This document shows, piece after piece, positions 24,192 to 34,015 of a stretch of 64,000 nt of DNA. The notes beneath the pieces were generated by a model, which saw only the letters and a program-made list of their open reading frames with translations, was not told the DNA's origin and made no database searches. The stretch is taken from contig NZ_JAMTCN010000002.1 of NCBI RefSeq assembly GCF_024171865.1, positions 372,001-436,000 of the forward strand, in the 5' to 3' direction. The stretch comes from Prauserella aidingensis. GTDB lineage: Bacteria; Actinomycetota; Actinomycetes; Mycobacteriales; Pseudonocardiaceae. The first letter of the stretch is position 1; every line of letters starts with the position of its first letter. A program made the position numbers and the translations under genes.

Positions 24192-24746
24192 TCAGGCGAC
24201 CTGGGCCTGCACCTCCGCGGGCTCGGACTTCCCGGCCTTGGGGGCGTCGAGCTTGCTGTAGACGAAGCGGTCGAGCAGCGTGAACTTGATGAGGAAGACC
24301 AGCGCATAGCTGCTCAGGAACGCGACGTCGAGCACGATGACGCGCACGAAGCCTTCGATCCGGAGCGGCTCGGTGATCCAGCCGGCGATCGTCGTGAGGG
24401 TCATCGAGGCGATGCCGCCCAGGGCGATCACGAACAGGTAGGGCAGCAGCTCACGCTTGACGTCCGGCTTGCCCTTGCGGTTCCACGCCCAGCGGCGTGC
24501 GACGAAGTAGTTGGGGATTGCCCCCGCCACGAACGCTGCGGCGCTCGAGACCGTCGGGTTCACGCCCATCGTGAGCAGCACGATCAGCGTCACCTGGCTC
24601 ATACCGGTGGCCAGGCCCGAGCTCATCAACGCGCGGACCAGACGTGCGACGAACTTCGGCTGGCCCGGGCGATGGTCCGGGTCGTCAGGCGAGTCCTGCT
24701 GGTCAGCGGCGTTTTGCCCTGCGGGAACGGTCGTCACACCCCCCAT
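24192..24746 (-). CDS. GtrA-family membrane protein
   Basis: A 184-residue protein with a ~35-residue polar N-terminus and four membrane helices; the GtrA signature is the first helix FVARLVRALMSSGLATGMSQ, then AAFVAGAIPNYFVARRWAWN (the NYFxxRxWxW motif) and a final helix ending LLDRFVYSKLD. GtrA proteins are proposed flippases or partners for polyprenyl-phosphate-linked sugars. Its position between the GT-C/GT2 fusion and the UDP-sulfoquinovose synthase fits that role. ATG 24746 or the GTG three codons later may be used. It diverges from the sulfoquinovose synthase gene. Confidence 0.9.
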   Translation of the reverse strand: MGGVTTVPAGQNAADQQDSPDDPDHRPGQPKFVARLVRALMSSGLATGMSQVTLIVLLTMGVNPTVSSAAAFVAGAIPNYFVARRWAWNRKGKPDVKRELLPYLFVIALGGIASMTLTTIAGWITEPLRIEGFVRVIVLDVAFLSSYALVFLIKFTLLDRFVYSKLDAPKAGKSEPAEVQAQVA

Positions 24747-24894
24747 TGTGCCAACCGCCTTTCTCGTCCGTGCGGCGACATCCCTATTCTTTGCCGGTGG
24801 GTTGAGATCAGCCCGTTACTAAGACAATGTGAACCGGCTAGTTCGGGTGCAGAGCCGGGCCGTTCGGCTCAGGCGACAGGAGGAACGAAAACAC

Positions 24895-26094
24895 ATGCGA
24901 GTACTGGTTCTTGGCGGCGACGGCTTCTGCGGATGGCCGACCTCCCTGCACCTGTCTGCGCAGGGGCACGAGGTCGCCATTGTCGACAACCTCTCGCGGA
25001 GGAAGATCGACATCGAGCTCGAGGCCGAGTCGCTGACGCCGATCCGCCCGATGGGTGAGCGTCTGACGGCGTGGAAGGAGGCCACGGGCAAGGACATCGC
25101 GTTCCACAACCTCGATGTCTCGCAGAACTACCAGCGCTTCCTCGACCTCCTCCTGGAGTTCCGGCCGGACGCGATCGTGCACTTCGCCGAGCAGCGCGCC
25201 GCGCCGTACTCGATGAAGAGCAGCTGGCACAAGCGCTACACCGTGGACAACAACCTCGGCGCGACCAACAACGTGCTCGCCGCGGTGGTCGAGAGCGGTC
25301 TCGACATCCACATCGCGCACCTCGGCACGATGGGCGTCTACGGCTACGGCACGGCCGGTATGAAGATCCCGGAGGGCTACCTCAACGTCAAGATCGAGAC
25401 CGGCGACGGTCAGCTGATCGACCAGGAGATCCTGTACCCGGCCAACCCGGGCAGCATCTACCACATGACGAAGACGCAGGACCAGCTGCTCTTCTACTTC
25501 TACAACAAGAACGACAAGATCCGGGTCACGGACCTGCACCAGGGCATCGTGTGGGGCACGCAGACCAAGGACACGCAGCTGGACGAGCGCCTGATCAACC
25601 GCTTCGACTACGACGGCGACTACGGCACGGTGCTCAACCGGTTCCTGATGCAGGCGGGCGTCGACTACCCGCTGACCGTGCACGGCACGGGCGGCCAGAC
25701 GCGTGCGTTCATCCACATCCAGGACACGGTCAAGTGCATCGAGCTCGCGATCAGCAACCCGCCGGAGAAGGGTGAGCGGGTGCAGATCCTGAACCAGATG
25801 ACCGAGACCCACCGGGTCCGGGACCTGGCGCAGATGATCGCCGACAAGACCGGCGCGAAGATCGAGAACGTCGAGAACCCGCGTAACGAGGCCGACGAGA
25901 ACGACCTCCACGTGGCCAACGACCGCTTCCTGCACCTGGGCCTCAACCCGATCACCCTCAACGAGGGCCTGATGACCGAGGTCACCGACATCACTAAGAA
26001 GTACGCCGACCGCTGCGACACCTCGCGGATCCCGTGTGTGTCGACGTGGACCGGCGACAAGTCGGACCGGGTCGGCACGCCGAAGAGCGTCTGA
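24895..26094 (+). CDS. UDP-sulfoquinovose synthase
   Basis: A 399-residue SDR of the SQD1/SqdB/Agl3 type, which converts UDP-glucose and sulfite to UDP-sulfoquinovose with bound NAD. The features are distinctive: VLGGDGFCGWPTSLHLS at the N-terminus, IVDNLSRRKID, the active-site segment RPDAIVHFAEQRAAPYSMKS, the catalytic YHMTK, and GIVWGTQTKDT plus YDGDYGTVLNRF, which in SQD1 line the sulfite/UDP site. ATG 24895 has AGGAGG upstream; an earlier in-frame start adds an unlikely basic leader. It diverges from GtrA and is followed by a terminator. Enzyme family is near certain; the final product is not known. Confidence 0.93.
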   Translation: MRVLVLGGDGFCGWPTSLHLSAQGHEVAIVDNLSRRKIDIELEAESLTPIRPMGERLTAWKEATGKDIAFHNLDVSQNYQRFLDLLLEFRPDAIVHFAEQRAAPYSMKSSWHKRYTVDNNLGATNNVLAAVVESGLDIHIAHLGTMGVYGYGTAGMKIPEGYLNVKIETGDGQLIDQEILYPANPGSIYHMTKTQDQLLFYFYNKNDKIRVTDLHQGIVWGTQTKDTQLDERLINRFDYDGDYGTVLNRFLMQAGVDYPLTVHGTGGQTRAFIHIQDTVKCIELAISNPPEKGERVQILNQMTETHRVRDLAQMIADKTGAKIENVENPRNEADENDLHVANDRFLHLGLNPITLNEGLMTEVTDITKKYADRCDTSRIPCVSTWTGDKSDRVGTPKSV

Positions 26095-26130
26095 CCTCCG
26101 CGGAACCCGACACGGCGGAACCGACACGGC

Positions 26131-26166
26131 GAAGGGCGGCTCACCCGACCGGGTGGGCCGCCCTTC
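26131..26166. terminator. Bidirectional terminator
   Basis: GAAGGGCGGC (26131-26140) and GCCGCCCTTC (26157-26166) with an inner CACCC/GGGTG pair make a strong hairpin between the convergent sulfoquinovose synthase and sepH genes. Confidence 0.8.
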
Positions 26167-26220
26167 GTGTGTCGACCGGCGGTGCGGCGCCGAACGTCTC
26201 GCGTTCCGGAACCGCGGATC

Positions 26221-27207
26221 TCAGCCGCGTTGGCTGCGGACGCCCAGCAGGACGTCCTCCCAGGCGGGCACGGGCGTGTGGCCGCCCCGGCGTTTCGGCC
26301 GAGGCTTGCCGGGGCCCGACCCCGCGTCGGAACCGGTGGCCTGGCCCGCCGCGGGCGCGTGACGAGGCTCCTCACCGCCGGTGCCACGGCCGTCGACCTC
26401 GCTCCTGCCGGTGCCGGACGTGGTCTCGTCCGCCTGCGGTTCGTCGACGGGCAGTGGTGCCTCGATGACGTTGCTCGCCGTACCGCCCGGTTCGTCGGGC
26501 TCGTCGAACTCGGGGCAGTCGAACAGCACGGGTTCGAGCTCCTCCGCCGAGACCTCGGGGTCTTCCTGCGCCGTCTGCTGTGCGGCCGTCCGTTCGGTGA
26601 GGTCCGTGACGGCACGGGGCGTGCGGAACGACGTCGGGTCGAGCAGCGAGGCCGCCAGATCGTCGATCGCGGTCACGGTGCCGCCGTGCATGCCGGGCGT
26701 GAACGTCCAGTGGGCACGGTTGGACGAACGGCCCGCCGCCCAGCGCAGACAGACGACCCACTTGCCGTCGTCGCCGCGCCAGGCGTCCCATTCGGCCTGG
26801 GAGTAGTCGTGGCCGCGCACGCCGAAGGCGTGGGCGACGACCTCGGAGAGGGTCTGCACGTCCGGGCCGTCGTCGCGCACGGGGTGCGCCTGCTGGGCCA
26901 GGTCGGCGTGCCGGGAGCGTTCGAGCAGCACGGGGTAGGCGAACCGCTCGACGCGGTCGGTCGGGACTCCCGAGGCGGTCGCGACCTGCTCGACCGTCTC
27001 GCCCGCGCGGATCCGGGCTTGGATTTCGCGTGGTCGCATCTGGGCCTCCAGCTCGATCTCGATCTGGCCGAGGCGGGTGAGATCCCCGCGGGCGGCCGCG
27101 CGCAGCCGCTCGTCCGCGGGCAGGACGAACCGCTCACGGCGCTCGGGGTCCTCGCACACGATGGACTCGCCGTCCTCGTGCAACCCGACCACCCGTAGCG
27201 TTCGCAT
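26221..27207 (-). CDS. sepH: SepH cell-division protein
   Basis: A 328-residue protein of the SepH/DUF3071 family, which in Streptomyces and Mycobacterium binds FtsZ and promotes its assembly. The N-terminus MRTLRVVGLHEDGESIVCED, the segment RFVLPADERLRAAARGD and the HTH-like stretch RPREIQARIRAGETVEQVA, ASGVPTDRVERFAYPVL are typical; QAEWDAWRGDDGKWVV follows. The C-terminal ~140 residues are acidic and disordered, ending in a conserved basic/WEDVLLGV tail that is expected to contact FtsZ. GGGAGGCGG immediately precedes ATG 27207, which decides this start over ATG 27219. Confidence 0.93.
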   Translation of the reverse strand: MRTLRVVGLHEDGESIVCEDPERRERFVLPADERLRAAARGDLTRLGQIEIELEAQMRPREIQARIRAGETVEQVATASGVPTDRVERFAYPVLLERSRHADLAQQAHPVRDDGPDVQTLSEVVAHAFGVRGHDYSQAEWDAWRGDDGKWVVCLRWAAGRSSNRAHWTFTPGMHGGTVTAIDDLAASLLDPTSFRTPRAVTDLTERTAAQQTAQEDPEVSAEELEPVLFDCPEFDEPDEPGGTASNVIEAPLPVDEPQADETTSGTGRSEVDGRGTGGEEPRHAPAAGQATGSDAGSGPGKPRPKRRGGHTPVPAWEDVLLGVRSQRG

Positions 27208-27433
27208 TCCGCCTCCCATGCGCGTTCACGTTCCTTGCCGGCCAACGTTAGAGCGGCGCGTCGCCTTGACGACGCAGGCGCGCCGAGTCACGGCGAGATC
27301 ACGCGCACGGCCGACCCTTGCGCGCGGGAAAGTCGACATGTTCGATGATCACTCGATCGGACCAGTACAACTCGGACAAGAGGGTCGGCGCCCCGCGGGT
27401 GCCGGTCCCTGGGGGAGGAAACGGATACGCGAT

Positions 27434-28972
27434 ATGAGCGAGACACGAGTCAGCAGGCGCCGGTTCTTCACAGGTGCGGGCGTCGCGGGCACCGTCGCGG
27501 CGGTCCCCCTGATCAGCGGGTACGTCGGGTACCGGATTCCGCAGACGAAACCCGAGCCGGAGGTGCTGCCCCCGCCCAAGGCGGAGGAGGTGCACACCTT
27601 CTACTCGCGGCCCGACCTGCGGCCACCGAAGATCAAGATGTCGGACGCCGACCCGGACACCGCGCCGCAGCCGAGCCCGCGGCACCTGTTCCTCGGCGTG
27701 AAGGACTACCAGGGCGAGGGTGCCGGCCAGGCGGGCATGCTCATCGTCAACCGCCGCGGTGAGCCCGTGTGGTTCGCCGTGAGCGACCGGGACGACCGCA
27801 AACCGATGGACTTCCGGATGCAGACCTACCGCGGCCGGCCCGTCCTGACGACCTGGCAGGGCGCCGCACCCATCGGGTTCGGCAAGGGTAAGTGCCTCGT
27901 GTTCGACCAGAGCTACCGGCAGATCGCCGAGGTCAACACGGGTGGCGGGGTCGCAGACGCGGACCTGCACGAGTTCCTCATCACCGACCGTGACACCGCA
28001 CTGATCATGGCCTACGACCCGGTGCAGCGGGACCTGAGCTCCGTCGGCGGCGCGTCGGACGGCTGGGTGTCCGACGGCGTGATCCAGGAGATCGACATCG
28101 AGACCGGCGAGGTCCTGTTCGACTGGCGCAGCCTCGACCACGTCGACCTGACCGAGTCGCAGCTCCCCGTGGAGGGCCAGGGCACGAAGGACCATCCCTA
28201 CGACTACATCCACCTGAACTCGATCGGGCTGGACGACGACGGTGACCTGCTCGTCTCGGCGCGCAACACGTGGGCGATCTACAAGATCGCGAAGTCCGAC
28301 GGCTCCCTGCGGTGGACACTCGGCGGGAAGAACACCGACTTCCGCCTCGGCAAGGGCGTCGAGTTCGCCTGGCAGCACGACGCGCGCAGGCAGCCCGACG
28401 GCACGCTGTCGCTGTTCGACAACGCCTCGTCGCCCCCGCAGGCCAACCGTTCGCGCGGCTTGGTCCTCGAACTCGACGAGGACGCGATGACCGCGACCGT
28501 CGACCGCGAGTACGTGCACCCCGCGGGGCTGCTCTGCGACAACCAGGGCAACCTGCAGCTGCTCGACGACGGGCGCGCGATCGTCGGCTGGGGATGTCAG
28601 CCCTACACCTCGGAGTTCGACGCCGACGGTGAGTGGCTCACCGACTGGCGGTCCCCGGAGTTCGTGCAGTCCTACCGGGCCTACCTGGGCGACTGGGTCG
28701 GCAGGCCGGACGACAAGCCGGCGCTGGCGGTGCGGAAGAACGCGGCCCGCGGGGTGCTGGTCTACGCGAGCTGGAACGGCGCGACCGAGGTGCGTCGCTG
28801 GCGGGTCCTGGCGGGTCAGCGTGCCGATGACCTGTCGGAGGAGGTCACGGTGCCGCGGGGCGGGTTCGAGACGGCGATCTCGTGCGACGCGGCGGGTCCG
28901 TTCTTCGCCGTCGCGGCGCTGGACAAGCACGGCAACGAGCTCGGCAGGTCCGAACCGATCCGCGGCCGCTGA
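27434..28972 (+). CDS. Tat-exported arylsulfotransferase-like protein
   Basis: A 512-residue protein of the bacterial arylsulfotransferase (ASST)-like propeller family. The N-terminus MSETRVSRRRFFTGAGVAG carries a twin-arginine signal (SRRRFF) followed by a hydrophobic stretch, so it is folded before export. The mature part shows repeated blades with family stretches PVWFAVSDRDDRKPMDF, GVIQEIDIETGEVLFDW, YDYIHLNSIGLDDDGDLLVS, SLRWTLGGKNTDF and EFAWQHDARRQPDGTLSLFD. Canonical ASST uses a histidine nucleophile with aryl sulfates; whether this branch is a sulfotransferase is unproven. ATG 27434 starts the Tat peptide, with GGGGGAGG further upstream. A palindromic repeat separates it from convergent serC. 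Confidence 0.85.
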   Translation: MSETRVSRRRFFTGAGVAGTVAAVPLISGYVGYRIPQTKPEPEVLPPPKAEEVHTFYSRPDLRPPKIKMSDADPDTAPQPSPRHLFLGVKDYQGEGAGQAGMLIVNRRGEPVWFAVSDRDDRKPMDFRMQTYRGRPVLTTWQGAAPIGFGKGKCLVFDQSYRQIAEVNTGGGVADADLHEFLITDRDTALIMAYDPVQRDLSSVGGASDGWVSDGVIQEIDIETGEVLFDWRSLDHVDLTESQLPVEGQGTKDHPYDYIHLNSIGLDDDGDLLVSARNTWAIYKIAKSDGSLRWTLGGKNTDFRLGKGVEFAWQHDARRQPDGTLSLFDNASSPPQANRSRGLVLELDEDAMTATVDREYVHPAGLLCDNQGNLQLLDDGRAIVGWGCQPYTSEFDADGEWLTDWRSPEFVQSYRAYLGDWVGRPDDKPALAVRKNAARGVLVYASWNGATEVRRWRVLAGQRADDLSEEVTVPRGGFETAISCDAAGPFFAVAALDKHGNELGRSEPIRGR

Positions 28973-28986
28973 GCGGAGACAGAAAA

Positions 28987-29041
28987 CGCCCCCAAGGGCA
29001 CTTTGGTTGCGTTCAGTGCAACCAAGGTGCCCCTGGGGGCG
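28987..29041. repeat. Interspersed palindromic repeat, copy 1 (type A/A)
   Basis: A near-perfect inverted repeat of ~24-bp arms around the 7-base centre GTTCAGT. Both arms are of the GCCCCCAAGGGCACYTTGG type. It lies between the convergent arylsulfotransferase-like and serC genes and could act there as a terminator. Seven other copies occur in the window. Confidence 0.9.
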
Positions 29042-29055
29042 TGTGGCGGGGCGGC

Positions 29056-30198
<1,143 letters not shown>

Positions 30199-31560
30199 TC
30201 ACGCTCGCCAACCCTCGGGGTCCACTCCGCCGGGTACCGGGGCGTTCGGATCGTAGGGAGTGCGGGTGAAAACAAAGGTCGCAAGGTCGAGGTACGTCGG
30301 TGTGCCGTCGCTCACTCGCCCCACGGTGAGGGTTTCTCCGGCGTAGTAGCCGTCAAGTCCGAGCCACCGGTCGTCACCGATCGGACGGAAGCGGGAGGCC
30401 CGCCCCGCGCCGTCGGCGGGCGTCAGGTTCAACCAGCCGTCCGGAAGCGCGTACAGGTGATACGGCTTCGGGCCCCAGTGCCACAGGCCGGTGAGTTCCA
30501 GCAGCCGCGGCTCGACCGGCGACGGCGTCCACTCGGCGGGCAGCGGGGGCTCGTGGTCGTCGGCGATGGAGATCAGGTCGGCGGTCAGGCCCGCGATGCC
30601 GACGCCCGACGTCGTGTTGGCGAACGTGACCGCGCCCGTCTGGGTCGCCGGGTCGATCAGCGTGCAGGCGAGGAACCCCGGCATCGACCCGGTGTGCCCG
30701 GCCAGGCGCTTGCCGCCGGCCTGGATGAGCTGGAAACCCAGGCCGTAACCCGCCGTCCAGGGGCCACCGGAGTCGTCGACCGTGGCCGCCTCGCGCATCT
30801 CGGCGACGGTGCCCGGGTCGAGTACGTCGCCGGTGCGGCCGCCGGTGAACGCCGTCCAGCGCGCGAGGTCGTCGAGCGTCGACCACAGCTGACCGGCGGG
30901 TGCCATCGCGCCCGCGTCGTGGGCCGGTTCGGGAAGCAGGACGTCGGCGAACGGGTGAACGGCGTAGCCCGTGGCTGCGGTGAGGCCGTGCTCACCGGGC
31001 ATGGGCGCGGTGTGGCGCATGCCGAGCGGTTCGAGGATCTCGGCGCGCACCACGTCGAGCCAGTCGGCGCCGCGGACGGCGGTGACGAGCCTGCCCAGGA
31101 CGCCGTACCCGACGTTGGAGTAGTGGAACCGGCGGCCGGGGCGGTGTTTCGTCTCGTCGGGCGTCAGGCTCGCCGACAGGTCGGTCCAGCCGCCGCCGGG
31201 GCTGCGCTCCCACCATGCGCCCGGCGACTCCGACGTCAGCCCGCTCGTGTGCGACAGCAGCTGGGCGATCGTCGAGCCGCCGAACGTCGTGCCCGGCACG
31301 TGCTTGTCCAGCGGGTCGCCGAGGTCGAGCAGGCCCTCGTCGCGCAGGCGCAGCACCGCCGCCGCGACGATCGACTTGGTGATGGAGCCGATGCGGTACT
31401 GGGTCGTCCGGTCCGGGCGGGCGCCGTCGACCGTGCCGCGCGCTCCCCACCACGTGATCTCGCCGTCGCGCACGACCGCGGCCGCCAGGGACGGCGCGCG
31501 GCCTGCGACCTGTTCGGTGGCGACACGACGGTTCAGGACGAGCTCGGTCGTAGGCAGCAT
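30199..31560 (-). CDS. Beta-lactamase-related serine hydrolase
   Basis: A 453-residue class C-like serine hydrolase (beta-lactamase/DD-peptidase fold). The catalytic SxxK is SITK at residues 59-62, the second motif is the YSN at 147-149, and the third-motif equivalent is LAGHTGSMPG. A C-terminal domain of ~120 residues (ELTGLWHWGPKPYHLYALPDGWLNL) is typical of esterase/peptidase members rather than true beta-lactamases. No signal peptide is visible at the N-terminus (MLPTTELVLNRRV), so it is probably cytoplasmic. Substrate unknown. Lies 12 bases upstream of serC. Confidence 0.9.
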   Translation of the reverse strand: MLPTTELVLNRRVATEQVAGRAPSLAAAVVRDGEITWWGARGTVDGARPDRTTQYRIGSITKSIVAAAVLRLRDEGLLDLGDPLDKHVPGTTFGGSTIAQLLSHTSGLTSESPGAWWERSPGGGWTDLSASLTPDETKHRPGRRFHYSNVGYGVLGRLVTAVRGADWLDVVRAEILEPLGMRHTAPMPGEHGLTAATGYAVHPFADVLLPEPAHDAGAMAPAGQLWSTLDDLARWTAFTGGRTGDVLDPGTVAEMREAATVDDSGGPWTAGYGLGFQLIQAGGKRLAGHTGSMPGFLACTLIDPATQTGAVTFANTTSGVGIAGLTADLISIADDHEPPLPAEWTPSPVEPRLLELTGLWHWGPKPYHLYALPDGWLNLTPADGAGRASRFRPIGDDRWLGLDGYYAGETLTVGRVSDGTPTYLDLATFVFTRTPYDPNAPVPGGVDPEGWRA

Positions 31561-31614
31561 GGCCGAGATCGTAGACAGCCCGAATTGCGGCTGGCGTGCG
31601 TACCGGCCGTGTCG

Positions 31615-31668
31615 CCCCCGGGGGGCACCTTGGTTGCATTGAGTGCCACCAAGGTGCCCCTTGGGGGG
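31615..31668. repeat. Interspersed palindromic repeat, copy 2 (type A/A)
   Basis: Arms GGGGGGCACCTTGG and CCAAGGTGCCCCTTGGGG surround a centre containing ATTGAGT. It lies between divergent genes, upstream of both start codons, so it cannot be a simple terminator here. Confidence 0.88.
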
Positions 31669-31783
31669 CTCCCGCCCGCAGGGCCCGCCACCACTCCTCG
31701 AGGGCAGGCCGGCGCGTGGCTGTGTTTAGCGTGCGTCACGAACCGCACCGGTCGGGGCGTGCCTGCGGGCTAGGGTGCCGGGC

Positions 31784-33517
31784 ATGGCGACGCAACGGGT
31801 GCGGGTTGACGACGGGGTCGAGCTGGCGGTGCGGGTGCACGAGCCGTCGAGGGAGGCGGTGACCGCCGACGTACGGGTGCCGACCGTGGTGTGCGTGCAC
31901 GGCTACCCCGACAACGCGTCGCTGTGGGACGGCGTCGTCGCCGAGTTGGCGGGCCGGTTCCGCGTCGTCACCTACGACGTCCGCGGCGCGGGCGCGTCGG
32001 ATCGGCCGCGCAGCCGGGACGCCTATCTCCTCGACCGGCTCGCCGCCGACCTGGCCGCCGTCGTCGACGCCGTGAGCCCGGACGGCCCCGTGCACCTGCT
32101 CGCCCACGACTGGGGCGCGATCCAGACGTGGCACGCCGTCACGGGCGAGTGGCTGCGCAGCCGGATCTCGTCGTTCACGTCGATCTCCGGTCCGTGCCTG
32201 GACCACGCGGGGCACTGGTTCCGCGACAACCTCCGCAGGCCCTCGGCCTGGCGCGACCTCGCCCGGCAGGCCGCGCACTCGGCCTACATCGGCTTCTTCC
32301 AGCTCCCCGTGGTGCCCGAACTGGCGATCCGCAGCGGCGTGCTGGCACGCGTGCTGCGCCGCACCGACCCCGCCGAACCCGCCCCCGTGAAGGCCGACGC
32401 CGTCCACGGGCTGAACCTGTACCGGGCGAACATGCTGCGCAGGCTCGGCGGGCCGGGTGAGCGCCGGGCCGACGTGCCCGTGCAGGTGGTGGCCCCGACC
32501 GGGGACGCCTACGTGACGGCCCCGCTGCAGTCGGGTGTCGAACGGTGGGTCGACGACCTGCGGGTGCGCCGGATCTCGGGCGGTCACTGGGTCGCGCGCG
32601 CCGAGCCACGGCGCATCGCGCGGGCCGCCGCCGAACTGATCGACCACGTCGAGGGCGGCACGGAGGCGCGGTCGTTGCGCCGCAGCCGGGTCAACCCTCG
32701 GCCTGTCGGCCGGTTCGCGGGCCACCTCGTCCTGGTGACGGGCGCCGCCAACGGGATCGGCAGGGCCACGGCGCTGGCCTTCGCCGACGAGGGCGCCGAC
32801 GTCGTGCTCGCCGATGTCGCGTCGACCACGGAGGTGGCGGGCGAGGTGCGGGCCCGCGGTCGCGAGGCGTTTCCCCGCTCCGTCGACGTCTCCGACGCGG
32901 AGGCGATGGCCGAGTTCGCCGCGTCGGTGGTGGCGGAGGTCGGCGTGCCGGACGTCGTGGTCAACAACGCGGGCGTGGGCGTCGCGGGGTCGGTGCTGGA
33001 CACGTCGGTGGCCGACTGGGCGCACGTCGTCGACGTCAACCTCTGGGGCGTGATCCACGGGAGCAGGCTGTTCGGCGGGCGGCTGGCCGAGCGGGGCGAG
33101 GGCGGGCACGTTGTCAACGTCGCGTCGATGGCGGCGTGGTTGCCGAACGCGGTGCTGCCCGCGTACTCGACGACGAAGGCCGCTGTGCTGCACCTGACGG
33201 AGTGCCTGCGCGCGGAACTGGCCGCCCACGGTGTCGGGGTGAGCGCGGTGTGTCCCGGGGTCGTGCGGACGTCGATCGCCGCCACCGCGCGGTTCGCCGG
33301 GGCAGGCGAGGACGAGCAGGCGGGTCGTAGGGCGCGTTCGGACCGGCTGTTCGCGCGCCGGAACTTCGCGCCGGAGAAGGTGGCGGACGAGGTTCTCCGT
33401 GCGGTGGAACGGGACCGGCCGGTCGTGGCGCCGACCGCGGAGGCGAAGGTCACGAACGTGCTGTCGAGGTTCACCCCGGGACTGCTGCGGGCGGCGGCCC
33501 GGCGGTCATCGGCGTGA
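31784..33517 (+). CDS. EphD-like fusion: alpha/beta-hydrolase plus short-chain dehydrogenase
   Basis: A 577-residue two-domain protein. Residues ~1-285 are an alpha/beta-hydrolase of epoxide-hydrolase type: PTVVCVHGYPDNASLWDGV, the nucleophile region LLAHDWGAIQTWH (Asp in HDWG) and a late His in SGGHWVARAEP. Residues ~310-577 are a classical SDR: LVTGAANGIGRATAL, NNAGVG, and the catalytic YSTTK. This order and length match mycobacterial EphD, where both halves modify mycolic or fatty-acid-derived substrates. TAGGGT lies 7 bases before ATG 31784, suggesting a leaderless mRNA; GTG 31775 is an alternative. Confidence 0.9.
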   Translation: MATQRVRVDDGVELAVRVHEPSREAVTADVRVPTVVCVHGYPDNASLWDGVVAELAGRFRVVTYDVRGAGASDRPRSRDAYLLDRLAADLAAVVDAVSPDGPVHLLAHDWGAIQTWHAVTGEWLRSRISSFTSISGPCLDHAGHWFRDNLRRPSAWRDLARQAAHSAYIGFFQLPVVPELAIRSGVLARVLRRTDPAEPAPVKADAVHGLNLYRANMLRRLGGPGERRADVPVQVVAPTGDAYVTAPLQSGVERWVDDLRVRRISGGHWVARAEPRRIARAAAELIDHVEGGTEARSLRRSRVNPRPVGRFAGHLVLVTGAANGIGRATALAFADEGADVVLADVASTTEVAGEVRARGREAFPRSVDVSDAEAMAEFAASVVAEVGVPDVVVNNAGVGVAGSVLDTSVADWAHVVDVNLWGVIHGSRLFGGRLAERGEGGHVVNVASMAAWLPNAVLPAYSTTKAAVLHLTECLRAELAAHGVGVSAVCPGVVRTSIAATARFAGAGEDEQAGRRARSDRLFARRNFAPEKVADEVLRAVERDRPVVAPTAEAKVTNVLSRFTPGLLRAAARRSSA

Positions 33518-33688
33518 CACACGGTGACGCGATGCGGACAGCGCAACGATGTCGCCCGTCCGAACCAGAACTATCGGACAAGCTGTGGCTGCTCGACGGC
33601 GATCTGCCGAAATCGGCCCCGAACGCGCCGGGCCTGTGATTACGATGCGTGCATCCGTGTCCGAGATTTTGCCCTGTAGGAGTGATCC

Positions 33689-34000
33689 ATGAGCGGGTAC
33701 GACGTCGATCCGGAGGAGCTGCGCAGTGCGGCACGCTCGATCGACACCGCGGTGGGGAAGGCGGACGACGTGAAACTCGAGGGCCTCGTCGGCAGTAAGG
33801 AGGCCTTCGGTCACGGCGGCGTCGCGACGGCCCTCACCGAGTTCTGCACGACGTGGCAGCTCGCGACGGGGCTGCTGCAGGAGAGCGGACGTGGAGCCGG
33901 ACAGTCACTCGACGGCGCCGCCGGCACGTACGAGCAGGCCGACGAGCAGAACACGATGCGATCGGTACCCGGCCCCGGGCCGCAGGTACCGCCGATGTGA
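33689..34000 (+). CDS. ESX/WXG100-like type VII secretion protein
   Basis: A 103-residue helical protein starting MSGYDVDPEELRSAARSIDTA, the pattern of DUF2580/ESX-type small substrates. A central FCTTWQLATG provides the turn, and the C-terminus carries YEQAD, the YxxxD type VII export signal, followed by a Pro-rich tail. It probably pairs with the next gene product for export through an ESX machine that is not in this window. GTAGGAGTG precedes ATG 33689; a TACGAT hexamer near 33641 could be the promoter -10. The next gene starts 15 bases later. Confidence 0.85.
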   Translation: MSGYDVDPEELRSAARSIDTAVGKADDVKLEGLVGSKEAFGHGGVATALTEFCTTWQLATGLLQESGRGAGQSLDGAAGTYEQADEQNTMRSVPGPGPQVPPM

Positions 34001-34015
34001 CCGGAGCGGGCTGAC

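Noticed and set aside
28987-29041. Insertion-sequence ends or a mini-IS.
   Set aside because: No transposase, no clear target-site duplication and no internal coding capacity were seen; kept as an interspersed palindrome of unknown origin.
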